Shown piece by piece: positions 40,412 to 53,176 of a stretch of 64,000 nt of DNA. Positions within the stretch are counted from its first letter, which is position 1. Each line of letters opens with the position of its first letter. Position numbers and translations under genes: made by a program. This DNA comes from Lamellibrachia satsuma. Its lineage: Eukaryota > Annelida > Polychaeta > Sabellida > Siboglinidae. The stretch covers positions 1,775,501-1,839,500 of the forward strand of contig BSQZ01000079.1 in NCBI GenBank assembly GCA_033239005.1. Direction: 5' to 3'. Under the pieces are notes generated by a model. That model was not told the origin of the DNA. It ran no database searches and saw only the letters and a program-made list of their open reading frames with translations.

Positions 40412-41894
40412 TGTTGCCATGGCAACAAAAGGGTTGGCCTGGGGATGCATGTGGTCACTAGAGGGAGTTGTTGCATCTATTGTGTCTAATGTAATATTTT
40501 TTGGCCGATTCTCGTATGTTTTATGGAATATAAAAATGTGCATGCATGTTGGGCGTACATGTGTGCTTTTGCATGCATGAATGTGAGTCTGGATATCCTT
40601 GCGTGTGCGTGTGGGTTTATGCAAATGCATTATTCACTTTTTGCAGATAACTATGTATGTTTGCTTACAAACTCTTTGGTAAATATATCAATTTTGTTGA
40701 CACTGCAATTGTGTCAACATTGATTGGTTTGTGTTTTTGGCATTTGTTTTTGATTGTGTACATGTGTTTGAGTTCAAATGTGTATATATTATCAATACTT
40801 GCGAGGCAACTGTTGTCACATTTTATCAGTTTTGATGTGGGAAAGTGTTTCCACGTTATATAGTAGACCAGACGTGTGTGAACCATTTTGGTTCACGTCG
40901 TATTGCAATGTTCACATCGACGCATATAGACGACTCTACTGGCGACAAGTATTCACAACATTCATGATCTTAATGTCTATCTTAATAAATTATTTGTTTT
41001 GTTGTATTAAATAAGTGTCCATAAGTGTGGCTTTAGTTCTAAAGAAGCGACGTCAGTTTGTTGTTGAGATCATTGTAAGGAGTTTTGCGTAAGTTGTCTG
41101 CTATATTTGTAATGGTGATAGGAGTAATTTCATGAAAAAAAATAAACATCCAACTATCAATGCCTTCAGAGAAAAGAGGAACATCACAACAAATTAGTTA
41201 TACAAAATTAATGTAAACGTTAGTTTAGTATTCATTTGTACTAAATCATAACCATTCTTGATTTTCTTTGACTTTATCACAAGATTGTTACTCTCGAAGT
41301 TCTGGATGCGGAGACTTGACATTGACTGTCATAAAACAAAATAAATTATTTTGATAACACAGTTGAATAACACGTTGATTAACATGGCTAGTTTAGTAAG
41401 ATGAATTGAGCAATAAATAATGGTATTCTACTGAACATCTGATGTAGAAAGTAGGAATTTGCAATATTTCTTGCATGTTTTACTTGATGTCAGTTCTGCA
41501 GCATTTAGCATATTTTACTGTTGTTTGACATTGTTCTACGGTGTGGGGTGGGAACTGTGGAATCAAAGATAATCTGGTAAACTTGTTTCATCTCATTTTT
41601 GCTTGTATGGAGAAACATTCATGATGCTTATGTGTTAGGTCAATGTGCAATAAATTAACTCAGGATTATGATGATTTTTCTTATACAAATATGATTTTTT
41701 AATTATTCATTTATAGAAAATTGGGCCCAATATCAGCCATAAATTCTTTGGGATATCATTTCACCAGTTCACCTTGCCTATAAGGAAATATTTTTGAACA
41801 CATCTGGAGCAGGATTTAAATTAACATCGTGATAACAATTGTAGCTACAAATTCGGCAAGCAAGACAATACCACTCTAATACCTCATACAGTGG
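40412..41894 (+). other. Teneurin 3' UTR and intergenic DNA
   Basis: AATAAA hexamers occur at 40984, 41141 and 41649; any could be the teneurin polyadenylation signal, and I cannot choose. No coding sequence is recognised. Confidence 0.5.
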
Positions 41895-42131
41895 TCACCT
41901 CGTGGATGTGACCACTGTATCATAATCTGGTTCTTGCCAGATCTGTGTATCTATCCAGTCTTTGTAAACAGGCCACTTTATCTCACCAGGGTGACTCATT
42001 AGTTCAACTGTAGCACTGTTCACATCCCAAGAACACCAGAATCGCCAGTCACCATTCAATGTTTTATCACTCATTCGATGACAGTTGTAGAATTTGCTGA
42101 CAACTGCAGAATTTGTTGACGATTGTTTGAT
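41895..42131 (-). CDS. Possible terminal exon of an unrecognised minus-strand gene
   Basis: On the minus strand a good acceptor (GAAATTACAG) is followed by 78 open codons ending TGA. The sequence is rich in Trp and charged residues and looks like a folded protein: NGDWRFWCSWDVNSATVEL, MSHPGEIKWPVYKDW, QIWQEPDYDTVV. I do not recognise the family. It would be convergent with teneurin. Upstream exons are not identified. Confidence 0.4.
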   Translation of the reverse strand: MKQSSTNSAVVSKFYNCHRMSDKTLNGDWRFWCSWDVNSATVELMSHPGEIKWPVYKDWIDTQIWQEPDYDTVVTSTR

Positions 42132-42369
42132 CTGTAATTTCACACAGGTTATGATTAGTAGGTTCTTGCATGACTAGTCAACGCGTTTTGATGCAGTTCG
42201 GATTACATTACGATTGTGTGGGAAGGTAATGTTTAATTAAATGCATCTTATAATAACACTGTTTTATCCATGTTTCAACTATTACAGCCATTTCTGATTC
42301 TTACTGATTATATAATAATTATCACAATTTAAATTTCTTGCTTAATTTTTACAATATGGGTTTGTTTGT

Positions 42370-42840
42370 GTCCTTCAATATTGCCTTCCTGAGTTATGTG
42401 TCAACCTTTTTTTAAATATATTCACGCTGCTAGCAGTTACACAATCTGTAGATAATTTGTTCCATTCATTTATTTTCCTCTGTTAGTACAAGTACTTAGT
42501 GATATCCAGTCTACACCCTTTGCTAATGTTACTTCATATCCTCTAGTTCTACTGTATTTCCTGCGTGAGAAAAATATATTTTATATCAATGTCCTCATAC
42601 CCATTCAATATCTTAAAAAAACTCCCCCTCTCTCTAGGGTTGTGGGTTTGAGCTATTCCAGACATGAATTTTACTACAAATAAAAGAGGCACAAATAACT
42701 GATTACTAAAACAGTTCTTAGCAACCATATTTAAGCACTGAACTAAAAAAAAATTGGCATTTACAAATTTTTTGTCACGTTTACTCCTGATTGGACTACA
42801 AAAGCTATGCAATGCCACACGATGCAGCATTTGCGTCGGC
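42370..42840 (-). pseudogene. CR1/L2-like LINE C-terminal remnant
   Basis: The minus strand encodes FKILNGYEDIDIKYIFL, a match to FKIVNGYEDVDRNMFFKL in the LINE at 48.7-52.6 kb. After several frame changes there are traces of the INEWNKLP region. It is heavily decayed. Confidence 0.65.
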
Positions 42841-43600
42841 GCTTAAATGTGGTTGCTAATTCTGTCAGACACCTCAAGCACTTGTGTGTTAGCAGGTTAA
42901 ACAGACTAAACGCGTGGTTAAGTATAATTTAGCCAATCAAAACGCCTTCTTGAACTCGAGGGTGATAAACTACGGAACCACATCACGGAAACTAGTGAAG
43001 CGATGTTGGTCTATGCTCCAAACTCCCCAACAGTGGTGCCACTTGGCATACCACCACTGCCACAACTTGATTATAAATTCAAAATGGACAGTGCAATGGG
43101 ACTATATTTCAAGTCGCCGGCTCGGGCAATCAGGTTGTTCATTTGTTTAAAAAATAAGAGACCAATAAAGTGAGTGACGCTTAGCATTATCTGCCAATTG
43201 GTTGCACCTCCTATCGGTCGGTGGAGAGACCAATCCACAGTCACCGAATCTCTTATAGTTGCTTATCGAGCAGCTCTCAGGGGAGAGATTTGTCGGCCCC
43301 CAGACCATTGTAGTCCTCCACTCAAACTACTGACAATCCCTATGTGTTGAGGTAGCAACCTCTTATGACAACACGTCTACCCGTTTATATAGTATGTACA
43401 CCCTTTTTAGTTGAATTTGTGGTGTGAACTCTTGAAACATGTTCACTTTACATGTATCGGACATAACAACATCTCATTAAACAATTTATTCATTAGAATG
43501 TTTATTATATGGCATAGTTCAAGTTGTAATGCAACAAAATGTATAACATGCATTAATAATATCACTAGTCTATGTCATTGATATTGAATTATGCAGATTC
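42841..43600. other. Intergenic, nothing recognised
   Basis: This is mixed-composition DNA with no repeat array, transposon end or protein-like frame that I can support. Confidence 0.5.
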
Positions 43601-43610
43601 AGTGGTGGTA

Positions 43611-43655
43611 ATTGTGCGCATGCGCCGGAAGTGCTCACTCTAAGATGGCGCCTAT
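43611..43655 (+). promoter_or_regulatory. Clustered NRF1/ETS/YY1-like motifs, candidate promoter
   Basis: TGCGCATGCGC (43615-43625, NRF1-like) overlaps CCGGAAGT (43625-43632, ETS/GABP-like), followed by AAGATGGCGCC (43642-43652, YY1-like). This combination is typical of TATA-less housekeeping promoters in animals. The AAGATGG orientation suggests plus-strand transcription. No recognisable gene follows, so it could instead belong to a mobile element. Confidence 0.45.
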
Positions 43656-43799
43656 AACAACGTCGGCCTGTTAACTGTCATCAATAACCCTACCTTTGGA
43701 ATGCATCACACTACAAGTGGAAAAAGGTTATTATTTTGCCAACAGTATCATCGAAGAGTTGTATTCACTGGTATTATCTTTTTATTATCTTGAATCTAG

Positions 43800-44120
43800 T
43801 TAATCCCATCGCCGTTACTTTGTGGAACAAATGCGCATAACAGACACGTTAACCAACAGTCAGTCGGTACCTCGCTCATCCTATTCTTCTCGGCTGAGCT
43901 GGATGGAGGCGGATTCTGATAGGAGCAGTTGTCCTCTTCCTCTTCGCGTGTTACCAGTTGCATGCAAACAAAGCGCAACATCGTCGCGAGGCCGCTGTGG
44001 TGGCCGACAAGGTTGGCGGCGTGTTGGAACTAGATAACAATAGCGTTGTAGTCTCTTTCTTGTGCCCTAGAAAACAACATTCCCCCCGTTGCCAGCACAG
44101 AACCAGGTGATATTTTATGT
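43800..44120 (+). other. CpG-rich segment, possible unrecognised exon
   Basis: CpG density is visibly higher than in the surroundings. One plus frame has a hydrophobic run, ILIGAVVLFLFACYQLHA, followed by a charged segment and a GTGATA donor-like site near 44107, but it has no in-frame ATG after the upstream stop. Another frame (43822-44037) is open for 71 codons. I cannot assign a function. Confidence 0.25.
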
Positions 44121-44714
44121 ACCAGCGACATTATCTGTATTACACCCACGGTGACAAAGCAGAGGATACTGCCGTGACACCCGGATTCAAGTCGTTCCAG
44201 TACTACGAGGATCAACCTGTCAAATTACAAACTTCCTCAGACCAACCCACAGCGATAACATGCCACTGTTGACAGGTTCATATCCTCTAACCAGCTCACG
44301 TAGGGAAATTGTATAATAATGGTGGATTACACATTAAATTAAACCCCGGTCGAATCTACTGACAGTCTGATGTTCTTCCACAGAGCCATCATGTCCCACA
44401 ATTATACTTCCACATGAACGATATTCGCATTTGTTCTTGCATTGAAATAAATATTCGATTAAACGGAATAAGATTGTTTTAAAAATGTAAACACAGAATA
44501 GATTAAAGTAATTACTAAGAGTAAATTGTTTCTACTATAACTGAAGGTGGCTGAAAAGATAAGTAAGCAGTGATCTCGAATTGATTTGAGACATTACACA
44601 AAACAAACATCATTTACCCTCTAACCCCCTCAGACCTCCACATATCCTATCAGATTCCCTCCGACCTTCTTGCCTAATACATGAAACTTGGACTTACATT
44701 GATCAGTATTATGA

Positions 44715-45070
44715 CCTTTATTATTCTTAATATAATAATATCAATGACTTGGATGACAACATAACAAGTAACGTACTGAAATTTGACACAAAAGTGTTTA
44801 GAAAGGTTAACACTGGTGGTGATAAACAACATTTACAAAACGATCTACACTCAATTTTGGGAAATGCAAATGCCTACATACAGGACATGGGAACTAGAAT
44901 GTAAACAATAAAATGGGAGGTACTGTTCTGGGTACTACTGTTACTGAAAGTTTCAGAACAGTGTGATACTGCAGCTTCAAAGGGTAATCAAATTCTTGGG
45001 TTGATTAGGAGAAACAACATATTAGGAAGAAAGCTAATTATACCTCTGTATAAAGCAACAGTTAGACATC

Positions 45071-45072
<2 letters not shown>
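44715..45072 (+). pseudogene. LINE reverse-transcriptase fragment
   Basis: Broken frames give NDLDDNITSNVLKF, DTKVFRKV and then [20 protein letters not shown], closely matching the same part of the LINE at 51680-52070. The central part is deleted. Confidence 0.75.
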
Positions 45073-45167
<95 letters not shown>

Positions 45168-45181
45168 GCTGATATTTTATT

Positions 45182-45243
<62 letters not shown>
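45073..45243. repeat. (TA)n microsatellite in two blocks
   Basis: TA runs at 45076-45164 and 45186-45242 are separated by GTCGCTGATATTTTATTGG. They begin exactly where the LINE fragment stops. Confidence 0.95.
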
Positions 45244-46215
<972 letters not shown>

Positions 46216-46613
46216 CGATGTAGTTGCTTTTATTACATTACTTTTTTTAGTTACTAAGTAATTTCGATCTTCTGACTATCGGACGGGGTTAATCACCCAG
46301 TGTAATCGTTTTAACCAGCCGCTGTCATCATCCCACTGACATGCTGATAAAGTTTTGTCAAAATTATACATTTCTAATCCTTGTAATATGTCTGTATGTG
46401 CGATACCCCTCAATGTTTACCAATATTGGCAAGAATTACGACGCACACGTGTCTAGTGGCCAAAAAATAACAAATATCCTTCCGCCTAGTAAAATCATCT
46501 AAAAATCCACCATTTCACTCTCACCAGCTTCCACCAGCAAACCTGGTAATGTCCCTGCACAAATGCACTTATGTCAGATTGTATGCATTTTTTAAGACGT
46601 CCTATATCCAAAC

Positions 46614-47955
46614 TTACTATGCCCTACATTCGTGTAACACCAGGGAGTCTAACTGAGGCATGATCCCTACAACTGCCTCACTGTGCCCTACATTCGTGTA
46701 ACACCAGGTAGTCTAACTGAGGCATGATCCCTACAACTGCCTCACTGTGCCCTACATTCGTGTAACACCAGGAAGTCTAACTGAGGCATGATCCCTACAA
46801 CCACCTCACTGTGCCCTACATTCTTGTAACACCAGGAAGTCTAACTGAGGCATGATCCCTACAACAGCCTCACTGTGCCCTACATTCGTGTAACACCAGG
46901 AAGTCTAACTGAGGCATGATCCCTACAATCGCCTCACTCTGCCCTACATTCGTGTAACACCAGGAAGTCTAACTGAGGCATGATCCCTACAACCTCCTCA
47001 CTGTGCCCCACATTCGTGTAACACCAGGAAGTCTAACTGAGACATGATCCCTACAACCTCCTCACTGTGCCCCACATTCGTGTAACACCAGGGAGTCTAA
47101 CTGAGGCATGATCCTACAACCGCCTCACTGTGCCCTACATTCGTGTAACACCAGGGAGTCTAACTGAGACATGATCCCTACAACCTATTCACTGTACCCT
47201 ACATTCGTGTAACACCTGGGAGTCTAACTGAGGCATGATCCCTACAACCGCCTCACTGTGCCCTACATTCGTGTAACACCAGGGAGTCTAACTGAGACAT
47301 GATCCCTACAACCACCTCACTGTGCCCTACATTCGTGTAACACCAGGAAGTCTAACTGAGGCATGATCCCTACAACCACCTCACTGTGCCCTACATTCTT
47401 GTAAGACCAGGAAGTCTAACTGAGGCATGATCCCTACAACCGCCTCACTGTGCCCTACATTCGTGTAACACCAGGGAGTCTAACTGAGACATGATCCCTA
47501 CAACTGCCTCACTGTGCCCTACATTCGTGTAACACCAGGTAGTCTAACTGAGGCATGATCCCTACAACTGCCTCACTGTGCCCTACATTCGTGTAACACC
47601 AGGAAGTCTAACTGAGGCATGATCCCTACAACCGCCTCACTGTGCCCTACATTCGTGTAACATCAGGAAGTCTAACTGAGGCATGATCCCTACAACCGCC
47701 TCACTGTGCCCTACATTCGTGTAACACCAGGGAGTCTAACTGAGACATGATCCCTACAACCGCCTCACTGTGCCCTACATTCGTGTAACACCAGGAAGTC
47801 TAACTGAGGCATGATCCCTACAACCTCCTCACTGTGCCCCACATTCGTGTAACACCAGGAAGTCTAACTGAGGCATGATCCCTACAATCGCCTCAATGTG
47901 CCCTACATTCGTGTAACACCAGGAAGTCTAACTGAGGCATGATCCCTACAACCTC
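46614..47955. repeat. 64-bp satellite, 21 copies
   Basis: The unit begins ACTGTGCCCTACATTCGTGT and includes AACACCAGGAAGTCTAACTG and AGGCATGATCCCTACAACC. Copies are very similar, differing mainly at GG/GA/GT after CCA and in the CAACNNCCTC segment. Confidence 0.95.
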
Positions 47956-47984
47956 TACACAGTTGATTCTAAGGCACCTAATGC

Positions 47985-48479
47985 CTAAACAACATCCTCC
48001 ATAGTCATATAACGTACGGCGTACAAGCGTGGGGCAATGGAAACACTATAAGTAAGTTAGTAACTTTACAAAAATGCGCCATATGAATAATTAACAATAA
48101 GGGATATAGACATCACACTGACCCCCATATTTAAATCTAATCTCAAAACATACTTAACATTGTAGATGTATATAAGTTGTATGTATCACTATTTATGCAT
48201 GACTGTCACCATAACCTACTACCTAAGTCATTCACAAATGATAATATAGGCCTACCCAAAAAGAATTTGGATGACAGTAGCAGAATCACCAGACAACACA
48301 ACCTTCTTGCGGAAAAGAGGCATAAATATAATTTGACACAAAGTGTAAACATCATAAGTAATAAGATAGAGAATATCGAACACAGGTCAAATTCTATACA
48401 CATGATATTTAAACAATACTTAGATGAATACCTTCATTCAGTGCACTGTTTAAACCCTCGATGTAGAGAGTGTAATTAG
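47985..48479 (+). pseudogene. Non-LTR reverse transcriptase C-terminal fragment
   Basis: The frame gives HITYGVQAWGNGNT, then, with breaks, LYVSLFMHDCHHNLLPKSF and a C-terminal open frame to 48479 with HNLLAEKRHKYNLTQSV. YGxxxWGN and LPxxF are features of the Jockey/CR1-group C-terminal region. It is a different lineage from the adjacent LINE. Confidence 0.55.
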
Positions 48480-48742
48480 ACATGTTTGAAACCACCAACC
48501 ATTCAAAGCACACATAATTATGGGAGTATCTTGTTTATGTCAATTTGTGTTTGGATTCAGGCATACACTCTATGTTACTATTACAATAGGACCAACTACC
48601 TCAGTTCGTTGCCAATCATAATGATAATTAGTTTCAACGGGGTCACAGGAAGATGGCAGTGAACCATGTGACCACCATACAATGTAACTAGTATAAATTG
48701 ATTATAAACGGATTATAAACAAATACAAATTTAATTTCTAAC

Positions 48743-49749
48743 ATGGCGCCGTGCAAACGCCAAGTAAAGGCAAAACGTAATTTGATATGTTCTAGCTGCG
48801 ACAGCTGGATAGACTTTGCAAAGTCCGGGTGTGTAAATTCGTGGGCGGAGGTGCAGGCGGATGATTTTCATTTCGTGTGTAGGGGGTGTACGACAGTGAA
48901 ATATCTGTAGGAGCAGGTGATTTAGCTAAGGCATATGATTTTGATGATGACAGGGCAGGGTGAGACAGAAGTGAGCAGAAGTGGTGAGAATGATGAGAGA
49001 GGAGGTAGTGAGACCGAGGAGAGCAGAGGTGGTGAGACCGAGGAGAGCAGAGGTGGTGAGACCGAGGAGAGCAGTGGCAATGTGAGGGAGAAAGCTGGTA
49101 AGAAGAAGAAAGATGACAGAAGGCAGAGAATGCAACAAAAGGTAAGCGGGTGAGTGGAGAGGGATTGCCAGGTGGTAAGACAGTAAAGGTTGATGATAGG
49201 AGAGAAAGGGGGCATACTAGTAGTGTGCAACAGGAAAGGAGCTTTGCTGATGTAGTATCACAGGGGAAAGCGAGGAAAGCCCGGGTATTTATGGGGGATT
49301 CCATCATTAGGAAAGTGGATAAAATTGTAAATAGAGGAGATGACATAACAGTATGCCTGCCAGGGGCAAAAGTAGAGGATATAGCAGAGAAGGCAGGACA
49401 AGTCATGGGTGGTGGCACGGGAGGTGCTGTTCTCGTCCATGTGGGAACGAACAATGCAGAGAAGGAGGGAACGTCAGCCATCGTATTGTCGGGGATATTA
49501 CCAATAATGGGAGGCAGGGGTGAGGAATATAGGAACTGTAGGAGGATGGCGATCAACACACAGGTACAGAAGGTATGTATGGAGGAGGGAGTAGGCTTCA
49601 TAGACATGTGGTTAAACTTTGTGGGAAGAGGTGACTTTTTCATGAGAGATGGACTTCATCTGACAGGGAAGGGCGCTGCAGTTCTTGCGTGTGAGTTTGT
49701 CAGAGTTGTCAACGAGGGCACAGGTACCATAAATTATTTAAACTAGATG
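48743..49749 (+). pseudogene. LINE ORF1: PHD finger plus SGNH esterase-like domain, broken
   Basis: ATG at 48743 starts MAPCKRQ; the PHD-like CSSCDSWIDF...C...FHFVCRGC ends at a TAG at 48910. After a further stop the same frame gives a GETEESRG repeat (24-bp unit, three copies, about 49006-49075). A frameshift near 49145 leads to an esterase-like domain with GDSIIRK (block I), VHVGTNNA (block III) and DGLHLTGKG (block V). ORF1 proteins of this build occur in CR1-group LINEs and are thought to bind RNA or lipid; that role is family knowledge. Confidence 0.8.
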
Positions 49750-49789
49750 CGCAGGGGGAACTGACAGAGAAAACTCAAAGGAGTACTAC

Positions 49790-52480
49790 TACAAATACAA
49801 AGAAATGTTCACCAATAATTTCAGACAATGAACTTAAATGTGTATGCTTAAATGCCAGGAGCATAGTAAATAAAAAAAGTGAGTTAGACATTATGGTAGC
49901 AGATATTGATCCTCATGTAATAGGCATCACAGAATCATGGGCAAATGAAGATATAGTAGATGCTGAGTTAGCTCTGACAGGCTATGTAACGTTTAGGAAG
50001 GATAGACGAGAAAGAAGGGAAGGTGGAGTAATTTTGTATATTAAAGAATCTATCCAAGCATATGAAATGACACTGAAAAGTGAAGCAGATAGTGTGGAAG
50101 CAATTTGGTGTAATAGTTACCAGGAACTCAACATTAACAATAGGAGTAGTTTATCGTAGTCCTAACATAGGACAAGAGGAAGATGTAAAATTACAAGAGG
50201 CGATAAGGGAGGTGAGCAAGGGGGAATGTGTTATAATGGGTGATTTTAACCATGGCCATATACAATGGGAATCATTAGAGAGTGCTGGAAGTGACGACAA
50301 TCAGCTTCTACTTTTAACACAGGATTGTTTCCTTAATCAACATGTCTTGGAACCAACCAGAGGTGGGAATGTGTTAGATTTAATTTTGTCTTCTCAAAAT
50401 GAATTAGTTGACAATGTTAAAATACACGAACCTTTGGGTTCAAGTGACCATAACCAAATCCATTTTAATATAAAAGTAAAAACAGGGAATACATATAAAA
50501 ACAATGGAGGAGGAACTTCAACAAAGGCAGATATAAAGTGATGAGAACATATCTAGCAAATATAGATTGGAATAACTTGCTGAAGAACAAGACAGCAACA
50601 GAATGCTGGACTTGTTTAAAAAATATGAGATTGAGGGCATTATTGAGAAATTTATTCCATTAAGAAAACAAGGGAAAAGATCCAGGAAAAAACACCTGTC
50701 AAAAGAAGCTATTAGAAAAATTGCTCACAAACAGGTGCTGTGGAGGGTCTATAAACACACTGGAAATGTAGAAGACTACACAAACTACAAAGAGGCACTT
50801 AACCTAGCTACAACTAAAATTAGAAAATCTAAAAGAACCTTTGAACAAAAATTGGCAGGTAATATAAAAAATTACAGCAAGAGTTTCTATGCTTATGTAA
50901 GGAGTAAACAGAAAGTTCGAGATAAGGTCGGACCACTGGAAAACAACAGTGAAAACATAATTTCAGATGGGTTCCAAATGGTAGAGGTCCTGAATGAGTA
51001 TTTCAGCTCAGTTTTTACCACAGAAGATATCAGCTCACTTCCAGTTCCATTGACTAAATTTGAGGGCAATAAATCAGAACATTTAGGGCAGTTATTTGTA
51101 ACTCCTGAAATGATAGCAAAGAAAATTAAGAAGATGAAAGATAATAAATCACCTGCAAACTTATTTAACTTGTCACTAGAAGAAGGAATAGTTCCTTCAG
51201 AATGGAAAGAAGCAAACATTACGCCGCTATTTAAGAAGGGATCGATTAAGAAGCCAGTGAGTTTAACATCAGTTGTATGTAAATTAAATAAATTAGAGAC
51301 CACATGGTGGAATTCCTCGTAAAACATAAATTAATAAATACATCTCAACATGGATTCCTAAAAGCAAGGTCATGTCTAACCAATCTCTTATGTTTTTTAG
51401 AAGAAATTACAAAGTGAGTAGATGACGGGTTACCAGTGGATGTTGTCTACTTAGATTTTCAGAAAGCTTTCGATAAAGTGCCACATCAAAGATTGTTACT
51501 TAAACTAAAACCCATGGTATAGGCAATGATGTAATCAACTGGACAGAAAAGTGGCTTACACACAGAAGACAGAGAGTAATAGTAGATGGTGAGATTTCAA
51601 ACTGGAAATCTGTTTTGAGTGGGGTACCACATGGATCAGTATTAGGCCCTATACTGTTTTTAATATATATATAAATGATTTGGAGGATGACATATCTAGC
51701 AAAGTACTAAAATTTGCAGATGACACAAAAGTATTCAGAAAGGTTACTAATGATACAGATAAACAAAGTTTACAGGATGATCTAGAAAAAATAGTTAAAT
51801 GGTCAGAAAAATGGCAAATGTTATTCAATTTTGGGAAGTGTAAATGTATACACATAGGACATGGAAATATGGACGTGGAATATAAAATGGGGGATGCTGT
51901 ACTAGGTAGAATCACACAAGAAAAGGATTTAGGAATAACATTTAATGCTGACATGAAAGTTTCAGAGCAGAGTGGGATTGCTGCTTCGAAAGGAAATCAA
52001 ATTCTAGGGCTAATTAGGAGAACTATCACATATAAGGAGAAACACCTAATTGTACCCCTGTACAAAGCAGTAGTTAGACCACATTTGGAATATTGTATTC
52101 AAGCATGGAGGCCATATCGTAAAAAAGACATAGATAAGCTAGAAAGAATACAACGAAGAGCAACTAAAATGATTCCAGAATTAAGAGACCTTAGTTACGA
52201 AAGTCGCTTATTACAATGTGGTTTGACAACACTAGAGACCAGGAGACTAAGAGGAGACCAAATAGAAGTGTTTAAAATAGTGAACGGTTATGAGGATGTT
52301 GATAGGAATATGTTCTTCAAACTTAAAGAAGGCAGTAGAACCAGAGGACACAAAGCAGCATTAGTTAAGGAGCAGTGTAGGTTGAAAATGAGAAAGTACT
52401 CTTTCTCACAGAGGGTGATAAATGAATGGAACAAACTGCCAAATGAATGTGTTAATGCTAGTAGTGTGAATATGTTTTAA
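49790..52480 (+). pseudogene. LINE ORF2: APE endonuclease and reverse transcriptase, broken
   Basis: Endonuclease motifs appear in order: LNARSIVNKKSELD, ITESWANEDI, then after a frameshift near 50100 VVYRSPN, VIMGDFNHGHIQWE and GSSDHNQIHF. The RT follows: EWKEANITPLFKKGS, DVVYLDFQKAFDKVPH, GSVLGPILF and the catalytic FADDTK (about 51712-51729). The region after NKSPA lacks the usual GxDGI block, a deletion. The C-terminal frame 51680-52480 is intact to a stop. Confidence 0.85.
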
Positions 52481-52757
52481 AATAGAATTGACAGATATCT
52501 GATAAGGGCAGGCTACACATAGATGAGAAAATTGTTGGACCCTCGATAAGCCAATGGCTTCCTTGTCCACTTGCCATCTGGAACTTGTTGTTCGAGATGG
52601 CAATCTTGTTAAATCTTGTTAAAACTCATTGAAATCGTATAATTGCATAATCCAGTATTTTATGTATTGTTTTGTTGTTAAATAAAACCACTTACTTCAC
52701 TAGGTGGCGCCATTGGTGGGGAGTTTGGTCCAATATACGCTATTATATATTTCTTTG

Positions 52758-52765
52758 GTTTGGCT
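52758..52765. repeat. 8-bp target-site duplication GTTTGGCT (left)
   Basis: It is identical to 58186-58193 on the other side of the hAT element. An 8-bp TSD is the hallmark of hAT transposition. Confidence 0.9.
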
Positions 52766-53176
52766 CAGCGGTCCGCAAACTCTGGCCCGTGGCCCGCTTT
52801 CAACTGGCCCGCGTGACCGTGCCAGCAATATAATTTTTTTCAGTACCAATTTTCTAATTGTTCTATGAGCTCTAAATAACGTGTTTCTTGATGGTTTTCA
52901 ATACAATTATGCCAACTGTTTCAACTTCACAAAACAGCCATAGAGCTTACACAAATTTTAAATATTATGAAGCATTAATTTTGTAGTTCACTTAATGTCA
53001 ATTCGCCAGAGTAAACTTCGTATACATTTAATAGCACCAACCTTCACCTTTGCAGGGATGTTCGCTAGGCGGCGCTACTGTTAATAAAACGCTCGATTCC
53101 CAGAAACCCGGATGAAACATCGCTCAATAAAGTCATCTTCGACACAGCTAACATTGAATTTGTGAATCTCAGGACT

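Larger units (their letters stand above)
48640..52630 (+). mobile_element. CR1/L2-like LINE, nearly complete but inactive
   Basis: ORF1 (PHD plus SGNH esterase) is followed by ORF2 (APE endonuclease plus reverse transcriptase) and a 3' end with ATCTTGTTAA repeated, the short tandem tail typical of CR1/L2 elements. The 5' limit is approximate. Several stops and frameshifts are present in both ORFs. Confidence 0.8.

Noticed and set aside
48935..49643. Minus-strand 283-codon Ser/Pro/Leu frame
   Set aside because: It is the antisense shadow of the LINE ORF1 linker and esterase domain.
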